A stretch of 64,000 nucleotides of DNA from Echinococcus granulosus (lineage: Eukaryota > Platyhelminthes > Cestoda > Cyclophyllidea > Taeniidae): positions 7,134 to 71,133 of the forward strand of contig NW_020170389.1 in NCBI RefSeq assembly GCF_000524195.1. Reading direction: 5' to 3'. Positions 50,221-59,982 of this stretch are shown here, piece by piece. The position numbers and the translations under genes were made by a program. The notes under the pieces are model-generated. The model had not been told where the DNA came from and did no database searches. It was given only the letters and a program-made list of their open reading frames with translations. The number at the start of each line of letters is the position of its first letter. The first letter of the stretch is position 1.

Positions 50221-51924
50221 ATGGAAGACAAGCCGGATGACCTTTTACAGGCAATATCGGAGTATGATCGTGGCGAAACTAGGAAGATGGACTTTTTCAT
50301 TAATAGACTAACGCTGGCTGACGAGTCCTCCATTGATGTCGAAACATTCATGGATGACTGCCTTCGTCATAGTGATCAATTTTCTGAGAGTCTCGCGAAC
50401 ATCATATGCAACATTCTTTATCATTCTAAACCGTGGTACTCTTTTAATCCCACAACTTCTAACAAATGTCTTCTGTTCCTTGTCAATATAGCTACCCGCC
50501 TCGATGGCTTTGCGCAGCATTTGCTCTCTCACCTTTGTAACGTTATCTGCTCTCCCCTCTCCTATCTATCTTCAGACAATAGTGCTGATATCGTGGAATT
50601 AAGCATCATTGCCCTACGTGAATTCTTCGCTTCTATGCCACAATTCGAAGGCCTCTTCATCGATTGTCTGTGCCGGAAGATTTCAGGCTGGGGTAGACCT
50701 GCACCTCAGTTATTCACCGCCCTGGCAAACGTTCTTAAACTGTGTTATGGCTCATCGCGGTTATTCTCCGATACCTCTATCCAACAATTGCTTTGTGTCT
50801 GCTTCAATCTCTTGTCTGATATTGAAACTAACACAGAACCCATAGCCTTATTTTCTTCTGATATAGAGTCACTCTTTTCTAAACTGAGCGATCCATTTAA
50901 TCCCGATGAACTTGAGGAAAACAAAAGGGTAATTTCGAACTCTCTTACTGATAAGTTCCCTTCTTTGGCTCCAGTGTTCTGGTTGCTAGCTGTGAGTTTG
51001 TTGAAAATATTCCCAAAAAAGAAAGAGCCAGCACTGGATAAGGCTGCGAAAAAACAGGAATGGGTTCAAATGTGTGCTGTGTTTCAGAGTCTTCGCACTC
51101 GTTTTCTTCAGTTTGTTCTACCTATCCAAGCAGACTTTGTGGCTTATCCTCTACTGCTCATCTTCATGTCAGGTCTCCGAGCAGGCCTGGTTGTTAATCT
51201 GGTGGAGAAGTTGTGGAAATTTGTCAATGATACAAGACAGCCGGTTGAGGTGCGGACTCGATGTATGCGGCATCTGGCCGACTACTTAGCGCTATCTCGT
51301 CATTGTACCACAGAGGTTGTTATCGAACAACTGCACGATTTGGCTGCATGGTGCGTAGAGTATACTTACTTTAGGAGAGGCCGGTTATCATCACATCTCA
51401 AGGTGATGCTTCAAGAGCACACACTATTTTATACGGTGTTTGAGTCGATTGTCTACATCCTCACCTACCGACAAGCAGAGCTCATTGGGACGCCCAGCGG
51501 GAGACATGCTTGCGCAGATTTACCCTTAGTTCAACTGATAAACTCCCCTTTCAAACCCCTGAACGCCTTGGAACCGTCGCTGAGGTCGCATTTTCAAGCC
51601 CTTTCTTTCGCTTACAAAATGAGTTGGATCGCTACAATGAGACCTGAATGCCCAGCCGAGATGGACTCTCCCCCGAAACCCTCGTTCGCTTGTCCCCTAT
51701 CCAACGCTATCGCCTCCCTAGCCTTTGCATCTCGTATGGATCTGCTTAATGATTTTGTCCCAGCAAAACGGACTTTTAAAAGGCCTCACGAAAATGGTGA
51801 TGCACACTCGTGCTCTTCCGCCCCCCCCAATGGTGAACAGAGCGAAGATCAACCGACTTCTAAGAGGAAAACACCTTCAGAATCGCGACATTTCAATTTT
51901 AATGCTCTCTTAGATTTAACTTGA
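50221..51924 (+). CDS. RRN3: RNA polymerase I-specific transcription initiation factor RRN3 (TIF-IA)
   Basis: 567 aa from the ATG at 50221 in one exon. RRN3 bridges RNA polymerase I to the promoter factor SL1/Rrn6-7 and makes pre-rRNA initiation growth-dependent in the nucleolus. The N-terminus has LLQAISEYDRGETRKMDFF, which aligns with the family's LL.KYKKGET..F block. The middle is HEAT-like helical sequence. An acidic segment near 205-235 resembles the family's acidic loop. The core block PIQADFVAYPLLLIFMSGLR, followed by VEKLWKFVND and then HTLFYTVFESIVYILTYRQ, matches the conserved RRN3 domain, and PLNALEPSLRSHF matches its LNPL..CLPS motif. The tail has a basic SKRK near 547. It is shorter than human RRN3 (651 aa). 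An ATG at 50197 lies just before a likely splice acceptor and was not used. Confidence 0.92.
   Translation: MEDKPDDLLQAISEYDRGETRKMDFFINRLTLADESSIDVETFMDDCLRHSDQFSESLANIICNILYHSKPWYSFNPTTSNKCLLFLVNIATRLDGFAQHLLSHLCNVICSPLSYLSSDNSADIVELSIIALREFFASMPQFEGLFIDCLCRKISGWGRPAPQLFTALANVLKLCYGSSRLFSDTSIQQLLCVCFNLLSDIETNTEPIALFSSDIESLFSKLSDPFNPDELEENKRVISNSLTDKFPSLAPVFWLLAVSLLKIFPKKKEPALDKAAKKQEWVQMCAVFQSLRTRFLQFVLPIQADFVAYPLLLIFMSGLRAGLVVNLVEKLWKFVNDTRQPVEVRTRCMRHLADYLALSRHCTTEVVIEQLHDLAAWCVEYTYFRRGRLSSHLKVMLQEHTLFYTVFESIVYILTYRQAELIGTPSGRHACADLPLVQLINSPFKPLNALEPSLRSHFQALSFAYKMSWIATMRPECPAEMDSPPKPSFACPLSNAIASLAFASRMDLLNDFVPAKRTFKRPHENGDAHSCSSAPPNGEQSEDQPTSKRKTPSESRHFNFNALLDLT
51898..51903 (-). promoter_or_regulatory. 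Possible ATTAAA poly(A) signal of the convergent membrane-protein gene
   Basis: ATTAAA on the minus strand lies 108 nt past the stop of the gene at 52011-53027 and inside the last codons of RRN3. If used, the two transcripts overlap tail to tail. Confidence 0.3.
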
Positions 51925-52010
51925 GGCGTGTCCAGCTCTGGTGTACAGAATCACGGTGATTATAACAAAATTTGTCTTGTCTTTGTTTAAATGGATTTGT
52001 GGATATATTT

Positions 52011-53027
52011 TTAGATCCTACTTCGTTCAGTCACATCTTTATGGGACTTCTGATCAGACGTTGGATTGGAGTGTCGGCTCTTGTGCATTTGCTGGAAGAA
52101 GGAGCTCTCGCTCCAGGAAGATGTGCGCTTTGTAGAAAGCCGTTTGATACTCCTCGGGGTTAGAGTTAGTTGTCTAGATGATTGCTGTGACTGTTCACTT
52201 TCATCTTCAGTCCGTCGCGCTCTCGTATTTGCAGTGCCGAGTACATCACCACCGCTGGTTTCATTATCCGAGGATCCTTGTATGGTAGATATGTTATTTG
52301 GTCGAACTTTAGCTCTTTTTGAGGTGTACATTACCCCAAGGTATACCATTTGCATTATATTTACTATTATGCATAAACAACAGTTGAGTATGTAGTTGGA
52401 TAGGGCACTAACAACGTTAAGTTGATACTGTGACTCGATACACTGAGATATGGCGTGGCCGCTCGATGCAAAAGCAGCCATAATAGTGTCAAACTTTCTA
52501 GTAATTGAGGTATTATGGAATGTTTGAATGCCTAGGCACCTTTCCCACTCCAAATTCAGGCGAACGATCGCCTCCCACGGGGTCACAATATTTTGCTTGG
52601 ATGTACAACTTCCCTTATACGTGCAGGAGAGTATTGTTCGCAGTGTGGAACTAAAAACACGCCTCCAAATGACGACTCCAGTTAGACAGGTGAAACAAGC
52701 TGTTAGACTGCACCAAAACTGGTAAGTACTAGCGACGAACATGCGCATGATAGCCGTTCTACTGAGGTCATTTTGACGGAGCGGTTTCCGTCCAAGTAGA
52801 ATGAGCACACAGGAGATGTGGAGGCAGATGTTTATGGCGCCACCGACGGCGGCTAAGTGGATGCTTTGAAGGGGATGTGGATAGGTTGTAGGAATGTTTC
52901 TCAGATAGAGGGAGGCAAACGGATCGTCCTCGTGGAAGTAGAAGATGAGATTTACCAGAAAGTAGATGCTCATCAGTTCCTGAAAAAGGTAACCAAGGCT
53001 AAAACCCGCGCATACAATGAAAAGCAT
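52011..53027 (-). CDS. Unrecognised four-segment membrane protein
   Basis: 338 aa in one exon; the ATG follows an in-frame TAA nine bases upstream, which supports the start. Hydrophobic segments lie at about 2-30, 58-80, 93-125 and 205-235, with a loop of about 80 residues between the third and fourth that contains several Cys (CTYKGSC, ERCLGI). From about 240 onward there is a hydrophilic Ser/Thr/Arg/Gln-rich tail, likely cytosolic and phosphorylatable. The layout (four segments, large loop before the last) recalls tetraspanins or claudins, but the tetraspanin CCG motif is absent, and I do not recognise the family. The stop is 86 bp from the convergent RRN3 stop. The open frame, multiple membrane spans and gene context make it a real gene; function is unknown. 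Confidence 0.75.
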   Translation of the reverse strand: MLFIVCAGFSLGYLFQELMSIYFLVNLIFYFHEDDPFASLYLRNIPTTYPHPLQSIHLAAVGGAINICLHISCVLILLGRKPLRQNDLSRTAIMRMFVASTYQFWCSLTACFTCLTGVVIWRRVFSSTLRTILSCTYKGSCTSKQNIVTPWEAIVRLNLEWERCLGIQTFHNTSITRKFDTIMAAFASSGHAISQCIESQYQLNVVSALSNYILNCCLCIIVNIMQMVYLGVMYTSKRAKVRPNNISTIQGSSDNETSGGDVLGTANTRARRTEDESEQSQQSSRQLTLTPRSIKRLSTKRTSSWSESSFFQQMHKSRHSNPTSDQKSHKDVTERSRI

Positions 53028-53776
53028 TGAAGGTTATGCGGGTAGCGAAAAGTCAATAAGGTGGCATCACCTCGCCACCAGGTATTTCAGATGTGGAATG
53101 AAGAACTATCAGCCAAGGATGGTGCGATGGAGGAATGAGTTCGGCTTTGTGCATTATTCTCTTAATATAGAGAAAAAGAACTTCATTTCCTGGAAATGGG
53201 AGGATTTGTAGGGATCATTCACCATAATTTTCAATTCCCACCGTTGGCATTCTATGCAATTTTGAAGAGTTACTCCTAGTTCATCCTCAAAAGTCGAAGT
53301 AGGATTTATGAATCATTATTTTTTTGTTCATAAAGGAGAGAGAAGTAGCAATTTCACACCTTATTAGACTAGAACAAAGTGTACACTCTAAATATTAGCA
53401 CTTTAGAGAACTGTGGATTCAAGCCGGCGAATTTCTAAACGTTCATAATTTCCATTGGACAATGGTTATAGCGGTAATTAGTTATAGGGAGTAAAAAGGT
53501 CAAAACATTTATGAATAAATCCGATTAACTTTAAGCATTTTAGCAATAATTAACCACTTAAATTTTCTATTCCTGGGTACATTAAGCTCCCATCAAAGTA
53601 TGAAAGAATTCGGAGTAAAGTTTATTTAGTACCTTCTCCTGTTTGACTGCAATAAATCAACTACGGGTTTCCTACTTTTTCCATCTGGATTACTTTTCTA
53701 TTGATATATTCTCAAAGGTATGGTGAGTATTGCTCTCCCTTCCCTCTTAGGGGTGGCGTTGAGCGCCTCCAAAGGC
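53028..53776. other. Gene-free stretch before TRIM-like copy B
   Basis: This A/T-rich stretch contains no recognisable gene. It should include the promoter of the minus-strand membrane-protein gene (start 53027), but I see no clear core motif. Confidence 0.5.
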
Positions 53777-53980
53777 AGGGTAACTTGAAATACGTTAGTT
53801 GCTTGTTTAACTCCCGAGTCGGGTAAAGGGGTTACTTGAGGTTTCCCCATTGTGCTCTAGCCGGGTAGGCTGGCCCCTGGGCCGTACCGTTGGCTCCTGC
53901 CTTGCTGTAGGCTGAGTGTACATATTCTACCTAGGTATTATATATACTTTCGCCTTCAGAGACGTCTTGGAGCGCTACAT

Positions 53981-53992
53981 TGGTGGCAGCGG
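53981..53992 (+). other. Primer-binding site of TRIM-like copy B (leucine tRNA type)
   Basis: TGGTGGCAGCGG starts with the TGG that complements tRNA CCA and continues for nine bases matching the leucine tRNA acceptor end (...CCGCTGCCA-CCA). A similar TTGGCAGCGG occurs at about 39531, suggesting another family member there. Confidence 0.6.
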
Positions 53993-54151
53993 AAAGCAAA
54001 CCAGATCATAAAAGTGTAGCTACCGTCATTTCTACTGCCGGTCAAAAAATCTTAGCGGGGCGGAGGAAGTACATATGTTTCGGGTGGGAGAGACGATGAC
54101 GACTCGCAACGAGAGAGCTCAGAATGACGCCCTACTTTCGGCAACTACCGC

Positions 54152-54180
54152 AGTTCTGTATTCCACAGGAATACAGAACT
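54152..54180 (+). repeat. Perfect 13-bp hairpin inside TRIM-like copy B
   Basis: AGTTCTGTATTCC and its exact reverse complement GGAATACAGAACT are separated by ACA. The corresponding region of copy A (near 38278-38295) keeps only part of it. Confidence 0.9.
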
Positions 54181-54613
54181 ATTCAAAACTGAAGCGACAC
54201 TAGACATGGACCATCTAAAAAGGCTTCGTTACGAATCTGTCTATCTTACCTGTGTACAGATATGAATTATGCGAACACGTGGTATCCGCTCCACCTCTCT
54301 ACTATATGTATAGAACCCTGATGGATATAGCTGGGCAGTTCTGGAAACAACATGGCAAGGAGAAATAGTAACGAAACTCTATCGTCACAGAACTCTATTC
54401 ATTCCTGTCCTTTGTTAAATGACCGTTTCTGGGCCAGTGTTCCTACGACGACCTGTGGACATATGCGATGGCCAGCACATCTTCCCAGCCCATATCCGGT
54501 TCCCATACAGGATGCTACTCCAGATCCGGTAGAACTGCAAAGAGGGATCGGTGATGCTGCGGTCAAGTACCTCCCTAGTTACATAGAAATTTGATGACTG
54601 GCACATTTGGCTT

Positions 54614-54634
54614 GTGGGTGTTTCCTTACACCAC
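54614..54634 (+). repeat. Stem-loop in TRIM-like copy B matching the one in copy A
   Basis: GTGGGTGT and ACACCAC pair with a single bulge around TTCCTT. Sequence differs from copy A but pairing is kept. Confidence 0.55.
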
Positions 54635-54905
54635 CGACTGCGTTGTGATGGCTTATGTGGGAGGCTGCCCGAAGGGAGCACCGGAGGAGAAGCTTAAAAG
54701 GGAATAGAGGCTGGGTAACACGAAGGCTGTTCAACTCTGATTTTTTGGCAAATGAGCTACTTTAAATCCCTACCGTTGTATTCTTGCTGGGTAGGTCGGC
54801 CTCTGGACCGAGTCACTGGCCTTTCCCCTGCTGTATGCAGAATATGTATATTCTACCCGAGTATTATGTCTGCAATCTTCTCTAGAGTCGTCCTGGAGTT
54901 CTAAA

Positions 54906-56929
54906 AAGTAATCATTTATATAACCACAGTAAGTACATCAGTATTTGCGAGCTATTTATATCTTTTTGCTATGATTATTAGATATCCAAGCCCTTAACTT
55001 TTCTCCATCATTTTGGGTGCTAGAAAAGTGCCATACGCTACCTGACGCCTCCGTCAAACTGCATTACTACAAAGTAACATCCACTCCACCTGGCGCCGTT
55101 GGCTCTAACTCATGAATAAATTCGCTTTTTTGTAAAGTCTTTGCAGATTTCCCTCAGACATCATGTTTTTACCCGAACCACTGGATTTTTATTTCAAATG
55201 GGTCCTCTCTCACCATAACCGTAACAACCATGGGGGTTTATGGATGACAAAATTTCAACTTCTCCGACATGCCATGGGAACTCATTACAGAAGTGTAAGG
55301 GGAAAAGTCCCTGCAAAGTAGAACATATGACCTTTCCATGCATTTCTATAATCGGGGTGTAACAGTCTTTTTGCCTTATGCACTCCTTTACTAATGTCCT
55401 GGTACTTTCTAGGTTTGCTTTAACCCAAATTTCAAAGCAGCTTCATTGCCTTCAAGAAGTGTTTCGGTTGTACGGCGGATGATGGCTGATTTAGTGCTAA
55501 CGACAAGATTTACACCAGTTGCCAATGAAGCTGAAAAGGGACGACAGATTTCCAATTTTGAACAGGAACCGAATGATTTTCCTGTACTCGTCGGTTGATT
55601 CGAGTCTGGGGGATATAGTTGGCTTCAAAATAACCTCCGATCTACAGTCTGAAAGGCTATTTGCCTGCCTTTATTGACAGTCCATCTCAGCACCTGGTCA
55701 ATCGCATTTTCACTCACAACTTCTTACAATTACTTGTAGCGATATGCGGTTGACCATATTACACCATGAAACCGTACTGACCAGTGCTGAGTGGAATAAG
55801 GCAGCTTCTGAAGTAATCTTTAAGCCCTTTTAAGGCGGACAGACAAGAAGATCATTAGTTTGGGTGCCATAAGTAAGGCTTCAAGTCACGTAACAAGACA
55901 TACAAATGGCTGTGGAAGACGCCAGTACCACCTCACTGGCTGCTCTCCAGCTACAATCACCTAAAATCACTTGAGCGAACCAAAACCAATCGCCAATGGG
56001 AAACAAAGATTATTCAAAGTTCTATGAGAGCCTGGAGCCCTAGTTCTTGAGTAACGGAGTACCTTGTCAGATTAACCCATCTTGAAAGGATCTATTCAAA
56101 GCACAATAGCAGCTACTGGCCATGTGTAAGGTACTTTTGCTCCTTTTCCCATTTTCATCCTACGCAGTCGCCCATCAGTCTCTTCCACGATGGGTAGAAA
56201 CCAAGTCTTCCGGTGATGCGCATAATCTACCGTTGTTCTGGCAATAATGCCAAAAAGGATAGTAAGATTCCCAAGTCCATACAGGGCCACGCAGTAGGTG
56301 CGACTTCAGAGGTCCCCTTGCCAAGTTCGTACATTCAACCCTCCATAGAGCATGCCATTCAACCAGCCAGTAGAATTGGAATTGATTTAGCGCATCTGAG
56401 ATTCAATTTGCCACTCTTAAATAGAACTTTTCTGCTGATGCATATCAAGATCGGAAGAATAGTAGCATAAGTAGAACACTATAGCAATGGTGCAAGTGTC
56501 TCATCATGAGAGGTCAAAAGGAAATACGGCATCAGTTACGTGAAGCCCGTGTCAATACGCCACATTAGAAAGAGTTGGTATTCATCATCTTCACGGTAAA
56601 TAAAAATCATATGTCTGCAAGTGGAACTAACGCAGAGACTAGACTAACAAACTTAACACCCCATTGGATCAGACACTTCCCATTTCGTGGAATGGCGACA
56701 AGGCCAAATCTGGCAAAAAAACAGTTGAAGTCGACGACACAGTGTCGAAATTGAAACTGAAAGTCGGGAGAATATCACGAGCCACTACAACTACCCAACG
56801 AGGAGTAGTCATTAGAAAACAAACAACTTTTCTTCGCCAACAAACACGGGAATCTCAAGAGCTGGCGAGGCAGTCAACTTGCGGCAGGCTTCAATGAAAG
56901 ACGATAGGGCAGAAATGGAGGGGTACACA
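54906..56929. other. Gene-free stretch between copy B and GOSR2
   Basis: No gene is visible. It must hold the GOSR2 3' UTR on the minus strand, but I found no clear poly(A) signal close to the stop. Frames are short and unrecognised. Confidence 0.5.
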
Positions 56930-58614
56930 TTAACCACGGATGAAATACCATATAAAGTACATAGCGACTAGTGCTCCTCCAGCAAGGACGTAGAATAGCA
57001 CTTTATCCTGGTAGCTTCGGCGTTGAATAAGGCGCATCACTGTGTTTGAGAGGCCCAGAGTGTTCGCTAGATCGAGCAAGCGTCGCTGAGAGTTTTTAAG
57101 CGTGCTTCTGAAATGGAGCAACTCTGAAGTCAGTTCTGGTTCTCGCAAAAACATCTACCTACTCGTACAATCCAAGTAGCTTTGCTGCTCCATAAGTAGG
57201 TCCACTTACCCTTGAAACTTCAGGGCTTCGAGACTGGCAGAACCACCGAAGAGCATTTCATCGAGTCGCCGGCTGACTGCTTGGAGTCGGGAGAACTCAT
57301 TTACTTCGGTGTCAATTTGTAGGACAGTAGCACCACCATTGTTGGCGGTGGTCACACCCACCGGAGAAGAGAAAAGACTAGCACGGTGTATCAGTTCTTG
57401 CTCCTGCGTTGCTCTTAAAGGAACAAATCATAAAAACATTTATTCCAGCGATCAAGCTGTGCCTTCCTCCTCAATTCTACCCTATTTCCTCCCCGCATGA
57501 TCTGTAGCTGGTGAGCAGTGAGTAAGGCAGAAGGCCAAACTGTCCTTGAGTCTAATGCTCCCCATCGAAATCGGAGGATAAACTTGTTCTTCTGTGAGAA
57601 TGAGGATCAGCCCAAAATTCTTAATGAATTTGTCATTTTGAACCGTCCTACCAGTCGTGATTTCATTGACACTGATAGTATAGAGCTAACTCGTAGGCCA
57701 TTAAGCTTGATAAACATTCTTTACACATCAAAATGACAACGAAATTATCATTTGAAGATGTAGAAAGACATAAAATGAAACCAGTAACCGAGCCTACGTT
57801 ATGAATAATTAAGAATAATAGGCATGAGTTCTGCCTTTCAAAATAAAACAGTTATGGAGTTTTAGGGAAGGATTTAGGGACGGAGCGATGCAAAAAGACG
57901 AATCCGCTTAGGGAGTGTTCGACAGTAAACTTCATTTAGGTGGTAAGGAAAGTGATATCATCAACTGCATGCATACGTTTTTGAATAAATAATAATTGGT
58001 AAAAGATCGAGATACGAAGGTGACGTACCGTTTTCGTTGAAGAGTCTGCAAATTTGTTCGAAGATGCTGACATTCTGATTGTATATTGCTCACAGCCAAC
58101 TCAATTTGCTTTCGTTTGGAGGGCGGCTCGTTGTTTGATAAAACACGTAGTCGCTGGCAGTTGGACAACGCCTAAACGAAAAATCCTTATTTCATTATAA
58201 ATAATCGGGACTTGCTATTCATTGGGTAATTCAAACGAAGGCTAAAAAGAAAAGCAGGCCGATGCAGAACAAAAAAGACATTTTCAATAGATTTGATAAG
58301 ACAAACAAAAAAGCCTCCATGCATGCCATGAGAGTCAAGCTACGTTAAATATTAGAGGATTAAGAGCGTAGGTGCCTCCCCAAAAAACACCAAGAGGCTA
58401 GCTGATCAAATTAGAAACAAGTAAAATAGAACGAACAAAGCAAAATGGACTAGCTCACGAGATCAATATTCTGTGCAATCTGGCTTTCCTTGCGGGTGAT
58501 TGGAGTTGTGTCAGCGTCAATGGAACGCAAAGACCGAATCAAATGCTCGAGTTCAGAGAGGTCCTGAGGCACCTTCTGGACAACAGCTTTAGTACGAAAA
58601 CAGAGGTCATCCAT
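56930..58614 (-). CDS. GOSR2: Golgi SNAP receptor complex member 2 (membrin), Qb-SNARE, four exons
   Basis: Exons: 58614-58459, 58171-58029, 57413-57210 and 57107-56930, with consensus GT...AG borders; phases join to 226 aa (human 212). Membrin is the Qb-SNARE that pairs with syntaxin-5, Bet1 and Sec22b or Ykt6 for ER-to-Golgi fusion. The N-terminal Habc-like part (1-100) includes [14 protein letters not shown], matching the family's SSKEPPNKRQ block. The SNARE motif spans about 130-200, with the central glutamine Q167 (ionic zero layer) and [20 protein letters not shown], which is nearly identical to the vertebrate protein. Residues 204-226 are the C-terminal membrane anchor, with almost nothing after it, as expected for a tail-anchored SNARE. 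The linker at about 110-130 is longer and Gly/Asn-rich. The gene is divergent from the NDC1-like gene. Confidence 0.96.
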
Positions 58615-59180
58615 TAATCTATAACATTAAAGAAACAATGAAGTATCCTAGGTACACAGGACATGTTCCCCAGAAATATATTTAAACATGGATTTTACAC
58701 AAAACAACCTGCACACCAGTTAGGGTAAGCAAAAAGCAAAAAAATGCTTCGACAGCACAGAGTAAGAAATAAATCACCGGATGAGGAAGCAGTTCACGAA
58801 AGAATCCACGTAATAAAAGTAAAACTCAGTATCTTAAATATTTTGGGCGAAAGTAGTCAAGTACACAAATGTTAAATCAAACGTCACTATGTGTCCCTTT
58901 GGTAAAAAGCCCCAGTAACCGTTCCAGAGGTTGAAGAAGCAAAGACGCTGTTGTAATACACGATGTAACACGTAAAGCCCCAACCAGACAAGCAAGACGC
59001 CACCATTTTAAATTAGAGAAACAAAAAATTAAAAAAATTTGCAAATGCAAAGTAACTTTATTTTTACTTTTACAGAAACATTTTAAAAGGTAACATTAGC
59101 TAAAAAAGTTTCGTAAAGCCCCAAAAATCACTAACACTAGTCATTTGTGGTATTGACCTGAATGTCCCTATCAGCGCCTT
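58615..59180. promoter_or_regulatory. GOSR2 upstream region
   Basis: 566 bp lie between the GOSR2 start codon and the first solo LTR. The sequence is A-rich with poly-A runs at about 59022-59040. The promoter should lie here by position, but no defined core motif is seen. Confidence 0.4.
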
Positions 59181-59379
59181 TGTAATACGATAGTGGTTTA
59201 TCCTTCGGTTCTGATGAGGCGCCACTTTTGTACTTGGAATTAGCCCCCCTTGTTCCTCGCTGGGTGAACTGGCCTTTTGGGCCATGCCAATAGCCCAGAC
59301 ACCTTCTCCGTGCTGAATATATATATTCTGCCCGAGTATTTTGTCTTCTTTCGTCTTCAGTGAGTCTCGGGACGCTACA
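59181..59379 (+). mobile_element. Solo LTR of the TRIM family, arm 1 of an inverted pair
   Basis: 199 bp start TGTAATACG and end GCTACA, the canonical TG...CA of LTRs. It carries the family landmarks: GGCCTTTTGGGCCATGCC, ATATATATTCTGCCCGAG and TTTCGTCTTCAG. No primer-binding site follows, so it is solo. It matches 59494-59693 in inverted orientation at about 90% or more by eye. No clear target-site duplication. Confidence 0.8.
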
Positions 59380-59493
59380 TTTAGACCTTTTAAAACGCAC
59401 CCAAAAAGGCTTTAATCTTGCAAAATCCGATCAAATTTTTTATGATAGTGACATCATAAGTCTTGCTTTGCGATTAGGTAGAAATAGCGCTTA

Positions 59494-59693
59494 TGTAGCG
59501 TCCAAGGACTCTCTGAAGACGGAAGAAGACAAAATACTCAAGCAGAATATATATATATTCAGCACGGAGAAGGTGTCTGGGCTATTGGCATGGCCCAAAA
59601 GGCCAGCCCACCCAGCGAGGTACAAGGGGGCTAATTCGAAGTACAAAAGTGGCGCCTCACCAGAACCGAGGGATAAACCACTATCGTATTACA
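59494..59693 (-). mobile_element. Solo LTR of the TRIM family, arm 2 of an inverted pair
   Basis: 200 bp on the minus strand have the same TG...CA ends as 59181-59379. The two arms face each other across a 114-bp spacer (59380-59493). Differences are scattered substitutions and a slightly longer AT run. Confidence 0.8.
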
Positions 59694-59789
59694 TAAATCA
59701 TTTTACTTTTTTGCAATTTACAGCAAAATTAAATATCGGCCATCAATTAAAGCCACACTCCAGTTAGTAACAAATTTGCTTTTTGGCCT

Positions 59790-59982
59790 TGTGATTTGAA
59801 TTTTGCTTGTTTAGACCTCGGTTTTAGCAGTGGATCACCTTTGGCCTTAGCTATGGTGCCTTTGACGGGTTAGTTGCCCCCAGGGCTATGTCAATTGCTC
59901 AAACCCCCTCTATAATATGAATACGCATATTCTGCTAGGTTATTGTATCTTCCTTCCTCTTCAGAGAACTCGAGGCGCTACA
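59790..59982 (+). mobile_element. Solo LTR of the TRIM family, diverged
   Basis: The stretch starts about TGTGATTTG and ends GGCGCTACA. It contains CATATTCTGCTAGGTTATTG and TTCCTCTTCAGAGAACTCG in the expected order. More diverged than the two neighbours and without a primer-binding site. Confidence 0.65.

Larger units (their letters stand above)
53777..54905 (+). mobile_element. TRIM-like non-autonomous LTR retroelement, copy B (best preserved)
   Basis: The 5' LTR is about 53777-53979 and the 3' LTR about 54712-54905, direct repeats of about 200 bp at roughly 70% identity by eye. Both contain a GGGTAG(G)..GGCC block, a TATTCTACC block and a (C/A)TTC...GAG...CTA(C)A end. One base after the 5' LTR comes TGGTGGCAGCGG (53981-53992), which is complementary to the CCA-terminated 3' end of a leucine tRNA as I know it, the usual primer-binding site position. 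A polypurine tract (54696-54710) abuts the 3' LTR. The 732-bp interior has no protease, polymerase or integrase; its longest frame is 80 aa (54352-54594) and unrecognised. Elements of this type move only with enzymes supplied in trans. LTR divergence says the insertion is old. Confidence 0.75.

Noticed and set aside
54352..54594. 80-aa open frame inside TRIM-like copy B
   Set aside because: No similarity to retroelement proteins, and the frame is not preserved in copy A. Treated as chance within a non-coding element.
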